A program made the position numbers and the translations under genes. 15,470 nt of DNA from Rhodoferax sp. (lineage in GTDB: Bacteria > Pseudomonadota > Gammaproteobacteria > Burkholderiales > Burkholderiaceae_C), in the NCBI GenBank assembly GCA_028292305.1, contig JAQGMQ010000314.1, positions 1-15,470 on the forward strand, written 5' to 3'. The notes below the pieces were generated by a model, which had not been told where the DNA came from, did no database searches, and saw only the letters and a list, made by a program, of their open reading frames with translations. How positions within the stretch are numbered: the stretch's first letter is position 1; each line of letters begins with the position of its first letter. Below are positions 14,458 to 15,470 of the stretch, piece after piece.

Positions 14458-15470
14458 AGGCATCCGCTTTTCCGATGTCCTTGCCGATGTCCTTGTCCAA
14501 ACGCCTGTCGCTGGTGTTCGCGGCGCTGCTGCTCGCCTGCTGCGCCGCTTCCGCCTGGCTGCAGCTGCAGGCCGGTGTGCGGCACGAGCAGGAGGTGACG
14601 CAGCGCCTGTCGCTCGGCCTGGCGGCGCACATCGCCGGCAATGCCGAGCTGATGCAGCAGGGCGGCCTGAACCCGGGGGCCGTGCACGCCCTGTTCGACA
14701 AACTCATGGCCGTGAACCCGAGCGTCGAGGTCTACCTGCTCGGCCCCGATGGCCGCATCCAGGCGCAGGCGGCGCCCGAAGGCCACATCAAGCGCGACCG
14801 CGTCGACCTGGCGCCGGTGCGCCGCTTGCTGGCGGGCGATGCGCTGCCCATCCTCGGCGACGACCCACGCGGTGACGGTGCGCGCAAGGTGTTCAGCGCC
14901 GCGCCGCTGCTGGCCGACGGCAAGCCGGCCGGCTTTGTCTACGTGGTGCTGTTCGGCGAAGACCGCACCGCGCTGTCCGACCGGCTCACGGGCGACAGCG
15001 TGCGCCGCACCATGCTGTGGTCGATGGCGCTGGTGGCGCTGCTCGGGCTGGTGGCGGGGCTGGTGGCGTTCCACCTGATCACGCGGCCGCTGCGCGAGCT
15101 GACGGCCGCCGTGGGGCGCTTCGAGGCCGAGGGCGTGGCCGCTTTCGACCAGGCCGGGCCGGCGTTGGCCAGGGTGAGCCGCGGCGGGGGCGAGATCGCC
15201 CTGCTCGGCCAGGCCTTTGCGCGCATGACCGAGCGCATCGCCGAGCAGTGGAAGAAGCTCACCGCGCAAGACCAGCAGCGCCGCGAGCTGTTCGCCAACA
15301 TCTCGCATGATCTGCGCACGCCGCTCACGTCGCTGCACGGCTACCTGGAGACGCTGCTGCTCAAGGCCGACACGCTCGGGCCCGCCGACCGGCGCCGCTA
15401 CCTGGAGATCGCGCTGGGCCAGAGCCTCAAGGTGGGCCGGCTGGCGCAGGAATTGTTCGAGCTGGCGCGG
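14454..15470 (+). CDS. Sensor histidine kinase, 3' truncated by window
   Basis: The first 339 residues of an inner-membrane kinase; the frame runs off the right edge. TM1 lies at about 17-38 and TM2 at about 187-209, enclosing an extracytoplasmic sensor region of some 148 residues with VEVYLLGPDGRIQ (91-103) and AGFVYVVLFGED (159-170), suggestive of a PAS-like/dCache-type fold. A HAMP domain (about 210-265) begins with HLITRPLRELT. The dimerisation helix carries the phospho-acceptor His285 in FANISHDLRTPLTSLHGYLE. The ATPase domain lies beyond the window. ATG at 14454 overlaps the regulator stop; ATGs at 14475 and 14487, within a 12-bp tandem repeat, are alternative starts. The sensor region has no cysteines, so the periplasmic part would not sense by disulfide formation. 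Confidence 0.93.
   Translation, partial: MKASAFPMSLPMSLSKRLSLVFAALLLACCAASAWLQLQAGVRHEQEVTQRLSLGLAAHIAGNAELMQQGGLNPGAVHALFDKLMAVNPSVEVYLLGPDGRIQAQAAPEGHIKRDRVDLAPVRRLLAGDALPILGDDPRGDGARKVFSAAPLLADGKPAGFVYVVLFGEDRTALSDRLTGDSVRRTMLWSMALVALLGLVAGLVAFHLITRPLRELTAAVGRFEAEGVAAFDQAGPALARVSRGGGEIALLGQAFARMTERIAEQWKKLTAQDQQRRELFANISHDLRTPLTSLHGYLETLLLKADTLGPADRRRYLEIALGQSLKVGRLAQELFELAR
14472..14495 (+). repeat. 12-bp tandem duplication at the kinase N-terminus
   Basis: CCGATGTCCTTG occurs twice in a row (14472-14483 and 14484-14495), giving PMSLPMSL before the first membrane helix. It keeps frame, supplies two alternative ATG codons and looks like a slippage product. Confidence 0.8.

Overview
The window is GC-rich and densely coded. 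It looks like a chromosomal segment of a betaproteobacterium, probably a Comamonadaceae member (Variovorax, Acidovorax or Rhodoferax type). That placement is an inference from base composition, the pentose-phosphate and glycolysis genes, the BigR-type sulfur locus and the MXKDX/molybdoenzyme locus; no rRNA or other phylogenetic marker is present.

Layout. (1) 1-1955, plus strand: the end of an FbpB-type ABC permease and its FbpC-type ATPase, probably for ferric iron or a similar small ligand. (2) 1956-4635, plus: a leader with two strong hairpins, then tal (transaldolase) and pgi (glucose-6-phosphate isomerase), 2 nt apart. (3) 4636-5614, plus: a REP-like 20-nt perfect palindrome, a GNAT acetyltransferase and an NTF2/SnoaL-like small protein. 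(4) 5632-9642: a divergent sulfur locus. On the minus strand lie bigR (persulfide-sensing ArsR-family repressor), two YeeE/YedE half-transporters (pmpA, pmpB type) and a ClcB-type chloride channel with CBS domains. On the plus strand, from the same AT-rich control region, lies an ETHE1/Blh-type persulfide dioxygenase. (5) 9692-13657, minus: a tight cluster reading cytochrome b, an MsrP/YedY-like molybdoenzyme with a Tat signal and lipobox, a methionine-rich MXKDX repeat protein, DipZ (CcdA plus thioredoxin) and a Tat-exported MsrA. (6) 13735-15470, plus: an OmpR-family response regulator and a histidine kinase that runs off the window, divergent from cluster 5.

How the genes may work together. 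Cluster 5 with the two-component system reads as a cell-envelope methionine-oxidation module. The MXKDX protein has a methionine every five residues and could be a sacrificial oxidant sink. The molybdoenzyme with its b-type cytochrome, and MsrA fed by DipZ, could reduce methionine sulfoxide, and the kinase could sense the stress. This resembles in logic the known MrpX/YedY1 hypochlorite-scavenging system of Azospira and the HprRS-MsrPQ system of E. coli, but with an added DipZ-MsrA branch and a different cytochrome. The most striking detail is that the MXKDX gene has a good Shine-Dalgarno, an ATG and a recognisable signal peptide, yet an in-frame TAA at codon 5. As written, the secreted form cannot be made from a canonical start.

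The sulfur locus makes sense as a sulfide/persulfide response: repressor, sulfur-compound transporter and persulfide dioxygenase. BigR's two sensor cysteines are present with the family's 66-residue spacing.
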